Positions 1-6,611 of a stretch of DNA of 64,000 nucleotides are shown piece by piece. Source of the DNA: Azospirillum agricola (GTDB lineage Bacteria > Pseudomonadota > Alphaproteobacteria > Azospirillales > Azospirillaceae); the NCBI RefSeq assembly GCF_017876095.1, contig NZ_JAGINM010000027.1:20715-84714 (forward strand). Reading direction: 5' to 3'. Within the stretch, counting starts at the first letter, position 1; each line of letters opens with the position of its first letter. Made by a program: the position numbers and the translations under genes. Below the pieces are notes generated by a model. That model made no database searches. It had not been told where the DNA came from and was given only the letters and a program-made list of their open reading frames with translations.

Positions 1-359
1 GGACTCAACCACAGGATGTTAACATGGCGGTTCTTAGTCGCCCTTAACGGGCAAACCTCATATATGTCGGCGTGCAGATGCCGGGTGTGCGGGTTCAGCG
101 CCTTGTGGGCGGCGATGGCGATTCCGTCGTGGTTGACCGCGACATGGACGGGGAAGCCGGCATCCTCCAGCCCCTGGCAGGCGCCGCCGAGCCCCGCGAA
201 GAGGACGACGTTGATGGCGTCGTCCAGCGGCCATTGGCCGTCAGGACGTCGTTCTTGGTCGCCGGAGCGTCGACGGCTCCTTGTGCGGGCGCGATTCGGT
301 TTGATCGCCGTGGAGACCGGCAGCATGTCGGTCTCGAACAGCGAGGGCATGTCGTCCAT
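1..359 (-). CDS. C5 cytosine-specific DNA methyltransferase, N-terminal part (runs off left edge)
   Basis: Reading leftward from ATG 359 the frame is open to base 1 (119 codons). After a variable N-terminus comes VVLFAGLGGACQGLEDAGF, the AdoMet-binding motif I (FAGLGG) of C5 cytosine methyltransferases, then AVNHD and AIAAHKALNP. The last residues, ILWLSP, are where the catalytic PC loop of this family begins, so the active-site Cys lies just outside the window. AAGAGG sits 6 bases before the ATG. It follows the HNH-like gene with a 53-base gap and is the most distal visible gene of the leftward operon. Role inferred: modification of phage DNA against host restriction. The fold assignment is firm; target sequence and completeness cannot be judged. 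Confidence 0.88.
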   Translation of the reverse strand, partial: MDDMPSLFETDMLPVSTAIKPNRARTRSRRRSGDQERRPDGQWPLDDAINVVLFAGLGGACQGLEDAGFPVHVAVNHDGIAIAAHKALNPHTRHLHADIYEVCPLRATKNRHVNILWLS

Positions 360-412
360 GGTGAACCTCTTGATGATGGGCGGCGCCGGTGCGCCACAGT
401 TGGGGGGAGGCG

Positions 413-895
413 CTAAGCCTCAGAAGGGGATGGGGATCGCATCTCGTTCAGAGCTTCCTCCGCCGCTGCGCGAGCACGCGGACAGTCAGACCGGAGGGCA
501 AGGTTCAGAGCCTCCAGCTTGGCAGCGACGACGCCGATGCCGACCAGCTGGGTCCAGAAGGTGATCTCGCCCTGACTGTGCTGCTTGTCATGGCAGCCGT
601 AGATCGGGCCGGACGGTGATTTCCCCATCGACTTGGAGGTGTCGCAAAGCGGGTTGCAGTAGATGTCCGAGGGCTTCTCGGGCTTGAACCCATCGGTGCC
701 TTTCCACAGGTGAGCCGCAGCCACGAACATGGTCCGGCCGCACGCCCGGCAGGGCTGGCGCGCAACGAACTCCAGGTGCTTCCTGCTGCGGAACTGCGTC
801 TCCGGCTTCGGCTCCAGCCGATCGACGGGTTGAACCAAGAAGGCAGGATCCCGCTTATCGATGAGGGGAGGCCGCTTGGCCTTCTTGATGCTCAT
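413..895 (-). CDS. HNH-like nuclease (Ref/DUF968-type Cys/His pattern)
   Basis: A 160-residue protein. Its ATG overlaps the TGA of the upstream gene (ATGA), which fixes the start at 895. Residues from about 50 carry CRACGR, then AAHLWKG, CNPLC and CHDKQHSQGEITFW. This spacing of CxxC, AHL, PLC and CH..xH..GE..FW resembles phage HNH-type nucleases of the DUF968/Ref group, where the Cys/His pairs bind zinc and the His residues serve catalysis. The N-terminus is basic. Expected role is DNA cleavage during recombination or replication, but this comes from motif pattern only. The equivalence of the catalytic His residues to P1 Ref was not tested. Confidence 0.65.
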   Translation of the reverse strand: MSIKKAKRPPLIDKRDPAFLVQPVDRLEPKPETQFRSRKHLEFVARQPCRACGRTMFVAAAHLWKGTDGFKPEKPSDIYCNPLCDTSKSMGKSPSGPIYGCHDKQHSQGEITFWTQLVGIGVVAAKLEALNLALRSDCPRARAAAEEALNEMRSPSPSEA

Positions 896-1632
896 GATGA
901 GGCCGCCTGGCTGTCGGCCGCGCCACCCACCGGCTGATCGTCGCCGGCAGCGGCGCGCAGGATCCCGGTGATGGCGATGGCCAAGCGGTCGACGAGTTGA
1001 GCGTGCGTGCATCCCTCGCGCACCACCTGCTGCCCATAGAAGTTCGGGAGCGTTGCCGTGTAGAGCCGCACGAGAACCTGCGACCCGTTGATGAACTCGT
1101 AATCCTGGCTGTTGCTGAGGGTGCCGATCGGCGTTCCCTCGAAGCTGATCGCGTCGGATGCCGGCGACGCGTAGAGGCGCTTGATGACGTTTGCCTTGGT
1201 GATTTCCCACCCGGCCCCGGTCCGGCGCCGCTGCACCGGCCTGCGGGTCGGGCTCTGAGCCTTCAAGCGCTCGATCGTCCGCTCGATGACGTCGAGCAGC
1301 TCCTCCTGCGTCCTGCCGGCGGCGACTGCCCAGCGGTAGTGCTTCTGGCCGACCGTCTCGTCGAGGGCCGCGTCGATTTCCGTCCGGAACTGGAATTTGC
1401 TCGGGACCTGCGGATGTCCGTAGACGTTCCGGCAGGCCAGCACGAGGGCGTTGTTCAAGCTGATCGGCCACTGCTCGGCTTCGGCCAGCCAGAACGATGT
1501 GCGGCCCGCAGCGATGTCCGCGAAGCCCACTTCCTTCCAGCCCCTGCGCTTCAGGATGGCGAGCGTTTCCTCCAGCACAGCCAGAGGCGTCGGCTTGCGC
1601 GGGCGCTGTCCGAGCTTGATGACCTCAGCCAT
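892..1632 (-). CDS. hypothetical phage protein (246 aa)
   Basis: An open frame starting with ATG 1632 (MAEVIKLGQRP). An upstream in-frame TTG at 1647 is possible, but the ATG gives the smaller overlap with the preceding gene, whose stop is at 1625. The sequence is mixed alpha/beta, with a central predicted helix rich in Glu/Arg (TQEELLDVIERTIERLKAQ) and a low-complexity Ala/Gly/Asp C-terminus. No signal peptide or membrane segment is seen. It is coupled by ATGA to the HNH-like gene downstream. I do not recognise the family. Coding status is supported by both overlaps and by natural-looking composition. Confidence 0.7.
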   Translation of the reverse strand: MAEVIKLGQRPRKPTPLAVLEETLAILKRRGWKEVGFADIAAGRTSFWLAEAEQWPISLNNALVLACRNVYGHPQVPSKFQFRTEIDAALDETVGQKHYRWAVAAGRTQEELLDVIERTIERLKAQSPTRRPVQRRRTGAGWEITKANVIKRLYASPASDAISFEGTPIGTLSNSQDYEFINGSQVLVRLYTATLPNFYGQQVVREGCTHAQLVDRLAIAITGILRAAAGDDQPVGGAADSQAASS

Positions 1633-1954
1633 GGCGATGCGCCGCAATTATGTGTTGCGCGCCATCAACCTCGGCTTGGAACTGGGCGCCGATCCCGCCG
1701 TCGAACATCAGGATCTCCGCTGGGCCGTTCCGGTCGCCGATCAGGATGCCGTCGAGTTCGGCGCGCTCCTTGCGGGTCAAGTTGCGCCATTTCTGGATGT
1801 CCCAGTTGTCGCCCATCAGGATCCCGCGCGGTGCGTGCGCCTGCATGCGGCCAACACTGAATCCGTTCTCCGCAAGCCACCTCTCGGCAGCGCGCACCGC
1901 GACGAAGTCGCCGGCCTCGGTGAAGGCCTTGGTGAGGATGGTGGAGCGTTGCAT
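1625..1954 (-). CDS. hypothetical phage protein (109 aa)
   Basis: A small soluble protein beginning MQRSTILTKAF, with the segment VAVRAAERWLAENGFSVGR and a C-terminal half rich in Gly/Asp. Its 3' end overlaps the start of the next leftward gene by 8 bases, and its start lies 11 bases after the preceding membrane-protein gene, which is typical operon packing. No catalytic motif or known domain was recognised. The repeated Trp/Lys/Arg segment (WDIQKWRNLTRKERAEL) could be DNA- or protein-binding, but this is speculation. Confidence 0.65.
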   Translation of the reverse strand: MQRSTILTKAFTEAGDFVAVRAAERWLAENGFSVGRMQAHAPRGILMGDNWDIQKWRNLTRKERAELDGILIGDRNGPAEILMFDGGIGAQFQAEVDGAQHIIAAHRHG

Positions 1955-1964
1955 GGGCGGCCCC

Positions 1965-2249
1965 TCAGCCGAGCAGGAAGATCAGCCAATCGAGGACGAA
2001 GAGGGCGACCAGCATCGTCAGGAAGTCGCCGATGAAGGCCATGCACCGGCGCGCCAGCCCGGGGACTTGGGTGACGGCGCCGACCGAAAGGGCGGTATGT
2101 GCCTGGCACGGCGCCGAGGTCTGCAGCATCTCCATTGGACGATCGAAGCCCAACGTCACCGGACGGATGTCGCAGACATTCGCGCCGTCGGCGCCGATGC
2201 GGTTGGTTCGGTGCATGGGGAGGGCCGATCCGTCATGGTTCGCGGTCAT
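1965..2249 (-). CDS. small protein with a C-terminal membrane helix
   Basis: About 94 residues from ATG 2249 (ATG 2252 directly before it is equally possible). The N-terminal two thirds are soluble, with two Cys; the last 25 residues (MAFIGDFLTMLVALFVLDWLIFLLG) form one strongly hydrophobic helix ending at the C-terminus, so a tail-anchored topology is likely. GAAGG lies 9-10 bases upstream. It sits between a 31-residue membrane peptide and soluble hypotheticals. Function is unknown. The two adjacent membrane genes could affect the host envelope, but nothing shows they are holins. Confidence 0.55.
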   Translation of the reverse strand: MTANHDGSALPMHRTNRIGADGANVCDIRPVTLGFDRPMEMLQTSAPCQAHTALSVGAVTQVPGLARRCMAFIGDFLTMLVALFVLDWLIFLLG

Positions 2250-2264
2250 CATGGTGTTGCGCCT

Positions 2265-2360
2265 TCAGAAGGGGAGGGCGGTCAGGGTGGCCAGGATGAA
2301 GGCCGCGATCAGCACCGCGATACCGCCCAACAGAGGCGTGTGAACGACGCGTTCGAACAT
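2265..2360 (-). CDS. 31-residue single-span membrane peptide
   Basis: A very short frame, MFERVVHTPLLGGIAVLIAA followed by FILATLTALPF and TGA. A near-perfect ribosome site, GGAGG, lies 6 bases before the ATG, which is the main argument that it is real. Almost the whole peptide after the first eight residues is one hydrophobic helix. It directly precedes the tail-anchored membrane protein gene (16-base gap). Small phage membrane peptides of this sort are often regulators of lysis or superinfection exclusion, but no family assignment is possible. Confidence 0.6.
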   Translation of the reverse strand: MFERVVHTPLLGGIAVLIAAFILATLTALPF

Positions 2361-2644
2361 GGAGCCCTCCGGTGTTTGTGAAGCGGGCCGGGGCCTGCAT
2401 GCCGCCGGCCGCTCCGCCGCACAGAAGCTGCCGTTTCCTCATTGGCCGGTGGGCAGCGATGGCCGGAAAGGGGATGCGCCGGCTTCTAACTTCACACCGA
2501 CGTCGGCCACGGGCTTTGCCTTGGTCCTGCGGAACCGCAGTTTTCCCGGCGCAGCTGACACGCCGCAGCGCATCCCCTTCACGCCCTTAAGCCCTGCGAC
2601 GGGATGGTGACCGTCCGCAGGGCTGGAAGGGGAGGGGAGGGGCG

Positions 2645-2842
2645 TCAGGCGGCGAGCCTGGTGGCCGAGCCGGGCCGGACCTTGCGCTCCTTGCCGTCGT
2701 CGCATGCGACGATCAGGAGGGAGGCGCCGCCCTTGCAGGGACGCTTCTCGGTGAATCCGGTGACGGTGCCCTTGACCTTGCCGATCGCGTTCGGGCCGGG
2801 CTTGAACTCGACCCGGTCGTCCTTCTTGATGCTCTCGCTCAT
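2645..2842 (-). CDS. small SH3/KOW-like beta protein (65 aa)
   Basis: The start is set at ATG 2842 because AAAGGGAAAG precedes it and the upstream extension reads as Arg/Pro-rich noise. The protein begins MSESIKKDDRVEFKPGPN and continues with alternating strand-like segments (GKVKGTVTGF, LLIVACDDGKERKVRPGS). This looks like a small beta-barrel of the SH3/KOW or Tudor type found in many phage accessory proteins. It could bind nucleic acid or another protein. It is a member of the leftward operon. Function unknown. Confidence 0.6.
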   Translation of the reverse strand: MSESIKKDDRVEFKPGPNAIGKVKGTVTGFTEKRPCKGGASLLIVACDDGKERKVRPGSATRLAA

Positions 2843-2886
2843 GCTCTTTCCCTTTCTGGATCGTGATGGGTCGTGCCGGCTCGGGA

Positions 2887-3162
2887 TCAGCGCCGCGGCG
2901 GGGCGCGGTCGCAGCCGGGCGTCGCGGCGTTGTCCAGGACGATGGCGGGGATGTCCGCCGAGATGTCGAGGCGCTGAACGTCGAACCACTGGCTATCCGG
3001 CAGCTTGCCGTCGGCGCTCATCGGCGGAACGACGAGCGCCTGGTTGCAGCCGGTGAGATACTGAACGACGCCGGTGACGACGCCCTTGAAGCCGGTGACC
3101 TTGTCGGTGACGGTGTTCCCAAGCATCTGCTGCATCCCGGTGTTGATGAGAAAGTCTTCCAC
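2887..3162 (-). CDS. conserved phage hypothetical (DKVTG-type beta protein)
   Basis: The core reads MLGNTVTDKVTGFKGVVTGV, then YLTGCNQALVVPP and DSQWFDVQRLDI. This pattern of a short beta-rich protein with DKVTG..G...G.Q..GC.Q..V.PP is common in tailed phages of alphaproteobacteria, with no known biochemical role. Start choice is uncertain. GTG 3162 has GAGG just upstream, GTG 3177 is the longest option, and ATG 3135 fits the usual length best. The gene lies in the leftward operon, just downstream (in its own direction) of a G/C-rich hairpin. Confidence 0.7.
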   Translation of the reverse strand: MEDFLINTGMQQMLGNTVTDKVTGFKGVVTGVVQYLTGCNQALVVPPMSADGKLPDSQWFDVQRLDISADIPAIVLDNAATPGCDRAPPRR

Positions 3163-3164
3163 TG

Positions 3165-3209
3165 CCTCAACCCCCACCCGGCGGCCGGGTAAGGGGGTGG
3201 GGGAAGAGG
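3165..3209. repeat. G/C-rich hairpin repeat, copy 1
   Basis: CCCCCACCC pairs with GGGTGGGGG around a GC-rich loop. The whole block (CCTCAA, CCCCACC, GCCGG, TAAGGGG, TGGGG, AAG) recurs in degenerate form at 3643-3680, on the same strand and about 475 bases away. It overlaps the possible start codons of the leftward gene. It may be a REP-like extragenic element or an mRNA processing/termination hairpin. Confidence 0.55.
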
Positions 3210-4006
3210 AGCCGATCAGGTAGGCGATCGGGCACTTTCAGCGTTTAGGTGACCGGTTTTCCCCGCCGGCTGGGGGCTCACGATGTCCGACGTGGCCCGG
3301 CTCAGGAATGCCGCCATCATCTGAGAAGAGGCGGGGCCTATTGACCGCAGCCGGGCCGGCATGCCGGCGGGCTGCAGCGTTCGGCCCCGCATGCGGAGCC
3401 GGGGCGATCGGGCGGCGCTCGCGGCACCAAATGGATCAGGGTATCGGAGGAGGGGAGGGGCCATCCAGCGGGCTCCCACGGCAGCGGGGCAATCGGTCGG
3501 AGCAGGTCAGAACCCAATCCCAACAGGTCAGGCCCAACCAGCGAGATACAGGCGAAGGTCAACAGCGAACGCATCATCCACACCCCATCCGCCGCGCATC
3601 CCACCGTGTCGGCATCGGTCCCAAGGGCGAACCCCTCTGACGCCTCAAGCCCCACCGTTGCCGGTAAGGGGCTGGGAAGGTGGCCGGCGCCCCGCGAAAA
3701 GCACCGGCCGGATCCGACACACGAACGCCGCAAGAGCCCTTTCATTGGTTGATGCGCCGTCCAGGTTCCGGTGGATGGCAATCCGGGCTGAGGGGCTCCA
3801 GCTCGGTGCGGGGGGCACACGCGCAGGGGAAGCGGAGCCGGGGCCCCTCATTGCCCCAACCCCGCCCCAGCCATCACAGCCGGGAGCGGGGTTGGAGGCC
3901 GGAACTTCCATCCGGCTGCCGATGCGCTCGGTCTGCGAGCCTTGCCGAAGGGCCTGTGTGTCGGCGGTGATGCGGGGCGGAGCTGGCCGCCACCGCGCGG
4001 TATCTT
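3210..4006. other. gap with no convincing gene, containing a repeat and two weak ORFs
   Basis: About 800 bases with open frames on both strands but no clear protein-like signal. A leftward frame from ATG 3577 to 3338 begins MMRSLLTFACISLVGPDLLG and becomes proline-rich. It could be a small secreted or membrane protein but lacks a good ribosome site. A 34-codon leftward frame near 3320-3220 is also weak. The second copy of the hairpin repeat is at 3643-3680. The region reads like leader or spacer DNA ahead of the tRNA pair. Confidence 0.4.
3643..3680. repeat. G/C-rich hairpin repeat, copy 2
   Basis: It shares the order CCTCAA, CCCCACC, GCCGG, TAAGGGG, TGGG, AAGG with 3165-3209. The outer arms CCCCACC and GGGGCTGGG can still pair imperfectly. 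It lies in non-coding DNA, which argues for a mobile or REP-like repeat rather than a gene-specific attenuator. Confidence 0.5.
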
Positions 4007-4081
4007 TCGGGGCGGTGGGATTCGAACCCACGACCTGCGGCACCCAAAGCCGCTGCGCTATCCAGGCTGCGCTACACCCCG
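4007..4081 (-). tRNA. tRNA-Pro (anticodon UGG)
   Basis: Read leftward, the acceptor CGGGGTG pairs with CGCCCCG, followed by discriminator A. The D arm is GTAGCGCAGCCTGGATAGCGC. The anticodon stem GCGGC/GCCGC encloses TTTGGGT (anticodon TGG), and the T arm is GTGGG-TTCGAAT-CCCAC. CCA is not encoded. It starts 3 bases after the tRNA-Ala gene and would be co-transcribed with it. The five-base anticodon stem is fully paired. A phage copy would supply decoding of CCN proline codons, which are abundant in this GC-rich genome. Confidence 0.93.
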
Positions 4082-4084
4082 ATC

Positions 4085-4160
4085 TGGTGGAGCCTGTCGG
4101 GATCGAACCGACGACCTCCTGCTTGCAAAGCGGGCGCTCTCCCAACTGAGCTAAGGCCCC
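4085..4160 (-). tRNA. tRNA-Ala (anticodon UGC), with an anticodon-stem mismatch
   Basis: Read leftward, the acceptor GGGGCCT pairs with AGGCTCC and contains the G3-U70 wobble that identifies alanine tRNAs. The D arm is TAGCTCAGTTGGGAGAGC, the anticodon loop TTTGCAA (TGC), and the T arm GTCGG-TTCGATC-CCGAC; 3' ACCA is encoded. The anticodon stem is CCCGC/GCAGG, leaving a C-A mismatch at pair 29-41 where the usual sequence CCTGC would pair fully. It is the first gene of a two-tRNA cluster in the leftward operon. The mismatch could reduce or change function. Confidence 0.93.
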
Positions 4161-4496
4161 AGGTGCCGGGCCTTGCATCCCGGCTGTCCGGTCTCTCACC
4201 GGCTTGTGGGCCTCCTCCGCGCGATCTTCAGCGGCTCCCCGCGCGGCCGTGACCTCCATCATCTCCCGACATCCGGTTACCCGGAGCGGGCCGGCTTGCG
4301 CCGAAGTGGCCCTGACGCGTCCCCGCTGGCGGTTGTCAGGAGCCTGCACTGGCTTAAGCCCGACCCCACCGGCAGGCTGGGGTAACGGGCTTGGGGGAAG
4401 ATGCCGCCGGGCTGGGGGTGAGCCGCCCGGCGGCAGAGGTTTGGGAGGAAACGCCCGTGTGGGCAGGTGCACGCGCCGAGGCGCGAAACCGATGGG
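4161..4496. other. non-coding spacer between tRNA genes and the basic small protein
   Basis: About 340 bases with overlapping low-quality frames on both strands and no credible start site. It probably serves as leader for the tRNA pair when read leftward. No promoter, terminator or repeat stands out. Confidence 0.4.
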
Positions 4497-4643
4497 TCAG
4501 ACTCCGTCGAGGGAAACGTCGGGATTGGACGAGGCTTGGCGCTGACGTGCTGCCCGCTTCCGAGCCGTTTTCCTGTTCGCCACGTAGCGCGGATCCTTGC
4601 GCGATTTCCGTCGTGCGGCTCGGGCCTGGGAAGCGGTGCTCAT
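4497..4643 (-). CDS. very basic 48-residue protein
   Basis: The frame from ATG 4643 reads MSTASQARAARRKSRKDPRY, then VANRKTARKRAARQRQASSN and a short acidic end. About a third of the residues are Arg or Lys, in a helix-compatible pattern, so nucleic-acid binding is likely. GAGG lies about 9 bases upstream, and the gene is 28 bases after the stop of the preceding leftward gene. Similar tiny basic proteins occur in many tailed phages without known function. Confidence 0.55.
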   Translation of the reverse strand: MSTASQARAARRKSRKDPRYVANRKTARKRAARQRQASSNPDVSLDGV

Positions 4644-4671
4644 GTCTTCGTCCTCGCTCCGATGTTGATGA

Positions 4672-4866
4672 TCAGGCGCAGGCCAGGTCGAGATACCGGC
4701 CGTGGAGTTCGTCGGCGAACTTGCTGTAGCTCTCGCTCGGCTCCCCGAGCGCTTCCGCGACCGCCGCCATGCTCGCGGAGAACGCCGCAGCCTTGCGCAG
4801 ATTGCGAAGGCCGCCGTCGTTCAGAACCGACAGCACGGTCACCTCGGTGTCGCCGATGGTCCTCAT
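4672..4866 (-). CDS. hypothetical small protein (64 aa)
   Basis: It starts at ATG 4866, overlapping the TGA of the upstream gene (ATGA). It begins MRTIGDTEVTVLSVLNDGGL and continues with a helical Ala-rich centre (FSASMAAVAEALGEPSESY) and LHGRYLDLACA. No domain recognised. Its position in a run of overlapping leftward genes directly downstream of the operator-bearing promoter makes it an early gene. Confidence 0.65.
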   Translation of the reverse strand: MRTIGDTEVTVLSVLNDGGLRNLRKAAAFSASMAAVAEALGEPSESYSKFADELHGRYLDLACA

Positions 4867-5090
4867 GCGGCTCTCCGATAGGCGGCCAGTTCGGCATCGC
4901 GCAGCGCCATCAGCTTCTCGCGCAGCGCCGGCCAGTCCTCGTGCTGCAGGTCCGGCATCCGCTCGACAGCCGGGATCACGATCCCGTTGTCGAAATGCCA
5001 GCTGTCATCGTGGATTGCCGCGGGGAGCCAGACCGAAGCCCAGAGCAGAAGCATCAGGTCGTCGTTCGAGATCAGCGGGCCGCCCATCAC
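4863..5090 (-). CDS. hypothetical small protein (75 aa)
   Basis: It starts at ATG 5090, overlapping the end of the 188-residue gene, and ends in an ATGA overlap with the next gene. The sequence is acidic and Trp-rich in the middle (WASVWLPAAIHDDSWHFDNG), with a helical C-terminus (WPALREKLMALRDAELAAYRR). No known family. Coding is supported by overlaps on both sides. Confidence 0.65.
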   Translation of the reverse strand: MMGGPLISNDDLMLLLWASVWLPAAIHDDSWHFDNGIVIPAVERMPDLQHEDWPALREKLMALRDAELAAYRRAA

Positions 5091-5653
5091 GCGGCCTCGC
5101 CGAACAGCGGCGCCGACCGCTGGGCTTCGAGGTCACCCCGGGTGATCCACGCCATGCTCCGTTGCGCCGGCGCATTGAAGCTCTGGTAGACGCTGAAGCT
5201 GAAGAGCAGGGACTGCGCCGTGCGCAGCGACCACACCACGAACTCGTCACCGCTGAACGCGGCGGGATCGAAATCCGCCCCCGCGTAGCTGACGCCGTCG
5301 ATGTTGATGTAGGCGCGGCCGTCGGCGCGCCAGCCGACGACCTTCAGCCCGAGCATCTCGATGTGGAGCGCGTCCTCCGGAACCGCGGCGGTGCATGGTG
5401 CGCCGGAGGCCTGCGGCTTGTTACCGCGCGGATCGTTCGAGCGCAGATGGCTCCGGCGGCGGAGAACCTGCTCGGCGAGGCCGTGGGCCGCTTGGCAGAC
5501 GCCGAGAGCGCAGGCCTCGGTCGGATACATTTTCGGCAGAACGTCGCGGAACAGCCCAGTGGAGCCCCCGACCGAAACCATCATGTCGCTTCCCAACAGG
5601 AAGAACGACACGGAGCCAAGCTTGGGGAGGTTTCGGAAGGAGACGGTTTCCAT
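5087..5653 (-). CDS. first gene of the leftward operon, hypothetical (188 aa)
   Basis: This is the promoter-proximal gene of the leftward operon. ATG 5653 has GAGG 10 bases upstream; ATG 5584 (MVSVGGSTGLF), with GGGAAG before it, is an alternative start. It contains a Cys-rich patch (EACALGVCQAAHG) and a C-terminal half rich in beta-forming residues (IEMLGLKVVGW, YINIDGVSYAGADF). No recognised domain. As the first gene behind the OL-like promoter it occupies the position of lambda N, but nothing in the sequence shows antitermination. Confidence 0.6.
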   Translation of the reverse strand: METVSFRNLPKLGSVSFFLLGSDMMVSVGGSTGLFRDVLPKMYPTEACALGVCQAAHGLAEQVLRRRSHLRSNDPRGNKPQASGAPCTAAVPEDALHIEMLGLKVVGWRADGRAYINIDGVSYAGADFDPAAFSGDEFVVWSLRTAQSLLFSFSVYQSFNAPAQRSMAWITRGDLEAQRSAPLFGEAA

Positions 5654-5694
5654 CTTCGGCTTGCCTCGGTTGGAGTAGCGCTTTTGATGGAGTC

Positions 5695-5723
5695 ATGTTC
5701 GCGATATATCGCGGTGAAGTCAA
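5695..5723 (-). promoter_or_regulatory. leftward promoter PL with operator in the spacer
   Basis: Read leftward, TTGACT (5723-5718) is followed by a 17-base spacer and GAACAT (5700-5695). The perfect palindrome CGCGATATATCGCG (5700-5713) fills the spacer, so a bound repressor would block polymerase. Nearly the same TTGACT/palindrome arrangement appears in the rightward promoter at 12251-12280. Confidence 0.7.
5700..5713. promoter_or_regulatory. operator OL1, CGCGATATATCGCG
   Basis: A perfect 14-base palindrome identical to the core of the operator in the CI/Cro intergenic region at 12259-12274. It is the probable binding site for the CI-like and Cro-like proteins encoded around 12.2 kb. Confidence 0.75.
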
Positions 5724-5730
5724 ATGGAAA

Positions 5731-5750
5731 ATCCGCGATTTATCGCGGAT
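5731..5750. promoter_or_regulatory. operator OL2, ATCCGCGATTTATCGCGGAT
   Basis: A 20-base palindrome broken only at two central bases, 34 bases (centre to centre) from OL1. It lies between the leftward promoter and the rightward gene starting at 5827, and could control transcription in both directions. Confidence 0.7.
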
Positions 5751-5826
5751 GCGACGGTTTGTCGATCTTGCCATAATCAGGTTGTGCGATCTGCTGATCG
5801 CTCGCTCTGAAGTGAGGTATGGTGGG

Positions 5827-6573
5827 ATGGCTGAGCGGCGCAGGCTCGTCAGCGACTTAGCAAAACGACTGGAACTCGATTACGTCGGATTCGACCGCGT
5901 CAGATCGGCCCGCCAGGTCGTTCTGGTGCAAGTCGAGGAATACGAAACGACGGAGCGGGTCTACCGAGTGTCGCTGCGCTGCAGGTCGGTGGATGGTGGG
6001 CGGACGCTGAAGGATTTCCTCTCGAACCGCATCCTAGGCCTAGTCGATCTCGATACCGGCGAGTGTGTCAACGATATCCCGGCCTATCTCTGCGACCTGC
6101 TGGCCGAAGCTGGGGGCGAATTGCCACGGTACTGGCCAAGGCCGGAACACGACCCGATCCGCAGCACCTCATTGGGTGTGGCGTTCGATCGACACGGCTA
6201 CGCAGTGGGTTGGGCGTTCGGGGTTCATTCGTCGTTCCGTAGCGCGCTGGACATCTTGTACTCTGCCGATTCGAAGTCGAGCAACGGCATCTGGACCCAA
6301 GGTATTCCGCCAAGATACGGCTTTGAGGTTGGCGACCTGATGCACTCGCCCGCCCCTTGGGGGCCGCAGACCCGGTATTCGGTTCAGGTTAAGTCACTGA
6401 ATGACCAGGAGGTCACGGTATCGTTGATGGTTGTCAATGATCGTCGGGTAATAAGTTCACAAGAACTAACCATGTCGCAATCTGATTTTGCGGAGTTGCT
6501 GAGAATCGGCATTCCTCAACAGTCTGCAGTAGTTGCGGAGGCTGAGCATCATCTGGAACCCACAGCCCCATAG
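5827..6573 (+). CDS. WYL-like protein, first gene of a three-gene immunity-region cassette
   Basis: The start is placed at ATG 5827 (MAERRRLVSDLAKRLELDYV), with GAGG and GGTGGG upstream; the longer open frame runs through the operators and is unlikely. Residues about 18-70 (LDYVGFDR, YRVSLRCRS, RTLKDFLSNRILGLVDL, TGE) match the pattern of WYL domains, which sense nucleic acids or ligands in phage-defence regulators. The C-terminal half (about 100-248) is an unrecognised soluble domain. It precedes the DnaQ-BRCT gene by 38 bases and probably forms an operon with it. The WYL assignment is from pattern only. Confidence 0.6.
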   Translation: MAERRRLVSDLAKRLELDYVGFDRVRSARQVVLVQVEEYETTERVYRVSLRCRSVDGGRTLKDFLSNRILGLVDLDTGECVNDIPAYLCDLLAEAGGELPRYWPRPEHDPIRSTSLGVAFDRHGYAVGWAFGVHSSFRSALDILYSADSKSSNGIWTQGIPPRYGFEVGDLMHSPAPWGPQTRYSVQVKSLNDQEVTVSLMVVNDRRVISSQELTMSQSDFAELLRIGIPQQSAVVAEAEHHLEPTAP

Positions 6574-6611
6574 CCCTCCGCCGCGGTTATCGGATTAGGC
6601 CACTTTTTGAG

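Noticed and set aside
3338..3577. Leftward frame MMRSLLTFACISLVGPDLLG, considered as an Rz1-like lipoprotein
   Set aside because: No proper lipobox, no ribosome site and no neighbouring Rz or endolysin.
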